Virus record (IMG/VR): IMGVR_UViG_3300006749_000197
Span: 1 to 20,160 of that record
Length of the DNA stretch: 20,160 nt
DNA from: a virus
Reading direction: 5' to 3' (one strand)
Part shown: one piece after another, positions 19,837-20,160 of the stretch
Position numbering within the stretch: position 1 is the first letter of the stretch
How the letters are laid out: every line of letters starts with the position of its first letter
The notes under the pieces: generated by a model
Databases searched by the model: none
Seen by the model: the letters and a program-made list of their open reading frames with translations, nothing else
What the model was told of the DNA's origin: nothing
Made by a program: the position numbers and the translations under genes

Positions 19837-19863
19837 GTATACTCTCTTGGTTAGTTTTTTTCA

Positions 19864-19898
19864 TTGCATTAATATAGTTATTTTGATATTAAATGCAA
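19864..19898. promoter_or_regulatory. Overlapping divergent promoters in a near-palindrome
   Basis: The plus strand has TTGCAT (19864-19869), 17 bases, TATTAA (19887-19892). The minus strand has TTGCAT (19898-19893), 16 bases, TATATT (19876-19871). The two share the same DNA, with each -10 lying beside the other's -35, so polymerase can use only one direction at a time. The plus-strand gene at 19929 and the minus-strand gene at 19836 are the targets. Confidence 0.6.
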
Positions 19899-19928
19899 GG
19901 ATTAAATAAGATAGGATAATATAGGAAT

Positions 19929-20160
19929 ATGACTAAATTTTACATCGTTTTATACATGTGCAGTATGCTAAGTGGGCAATGTCCTTCTTATCATTACCCT
20001 GGCCATTCATTCCAATCTCACACTGAATGTGTAGAATTTGGCTACAGAATAGCTTATGGCACATTTAAAAATTTGTACGAATTGGAAGAATATGACAAAG
20101 AATTTATTGAAAATAGTAAAATTGTTGTAAAATTTCAATGTGAAGAAATTAAAGTACCTA
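19929..20160 (+). CDS. Plus-strand small cysteine-containing protein, cut by the right edge
   Basis: The only convincing plus-strand gene. The frame is open from ATG 19929 to the end of the window (77 residues seen): MTKFYIVLYMCSMLSGQCPS, then HYPGHSFQSHTECVEFGYRI and AYGTFKNLYELEEYDKEF with a later cysteine in VVKFQCEEI. The N-terminus is a short hydrophobic segment like a signal peptide or lipoprotein-type leader, and the mature part has paired cysteines, suggesting export to the periplasm. AGGA precedes the ATG closely. I have seen this kind of short, cysteine-containing protein in marine phages; function unknown. The C-terminus is missing. Confidence 0.62.
   Translation, partial: MTKFYIVLYMCSMLSGQCPSYHYPGHSFQSHTECVEFGYRIAYGTFKNLYELEEYDKEFIENSKIVVKFQCEEIKVP

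Overview
The window looks like roughly the middle of an AT-rich, tailed dsDNA phage genome, most likely a marine phage with a short-tailed (podovirus-like) virion architecture. The evidence is a near-continuous set of tightly packed minus-strand genes with start/stop overlaps, and recognisable terminase, portal, scaffold and capsid genes. There are also many very short proteins with motifs I associate with uncultured marine phages (GPPPKKGPNP, CKLGRSKPTKIT, CPRGKAAAK...VYPSAYANAYAS). No integrase, tRNA, CRISPR or cellular operon was seen. The marine bacterial host (SAR11/SAR116-like) is an inference from AT-richness and gene style only.

Layout, read in the direction of transcription (right to left). 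A divergent promoter near 19.88 kb separates one plus-strand gene, cut by the right edge, from everything else. The early block (about 19.8-13.2 kb) holds small proteins, a ParB/Srx-fold protein, a terminator at 18.4 kb, three coupled small genes, an iteron-bearing intergenic region at 16.9-17.2 kb flanked by inverted repeats, a TerS-like protein and a VRR-NUC-type nuclease. It then passes into a GC-richer patch (14.5-15.75 kb) with two consensus sigma70-type promoters and dispersed GAACGA-unit repeats. Several early genes share a 5' leader resembling AACTAACCAAAAGGAG just before the start codon.

The late block (about 12.96-0 kb) starts at a sigma70-like promoter beside GGGACCC elements. It runs TerL, a basic EF-hand-containing protein, a 650-aa protein with a HEIQSD domain, and the portal. 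Next come a tiny conserved protein overlapped by a LAGLIDADG homing endonuclease, a holin-like membrane protein, and a run of small basic Cys/Lys-rich proteins. The block ends with a methyltransferase-glycosyltransferase fusion, a short coiled coil, a GroES-like co-chaperonin, a scaffold, two small probable head genes, and the N-terminus of the major capsid protein at the left edge.

Functionally the late block is DNA packaging plus procapsid assembly. TerS/TerL would load DNA through the portal, the scaffold would shape the shell, and the phage GroES would retarget host GroEL to fold capsid protein. The methyltransferase-glycosyltransferase may modify a surface glycan or a virion component. 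The points most worth a second look are the iteron/inverted-repeat region, the dispersed repeat family inside and beside the nuclease gene, the repeated leader, and several tiny genes (two membrane-spanning) that standard gene callers would miss.
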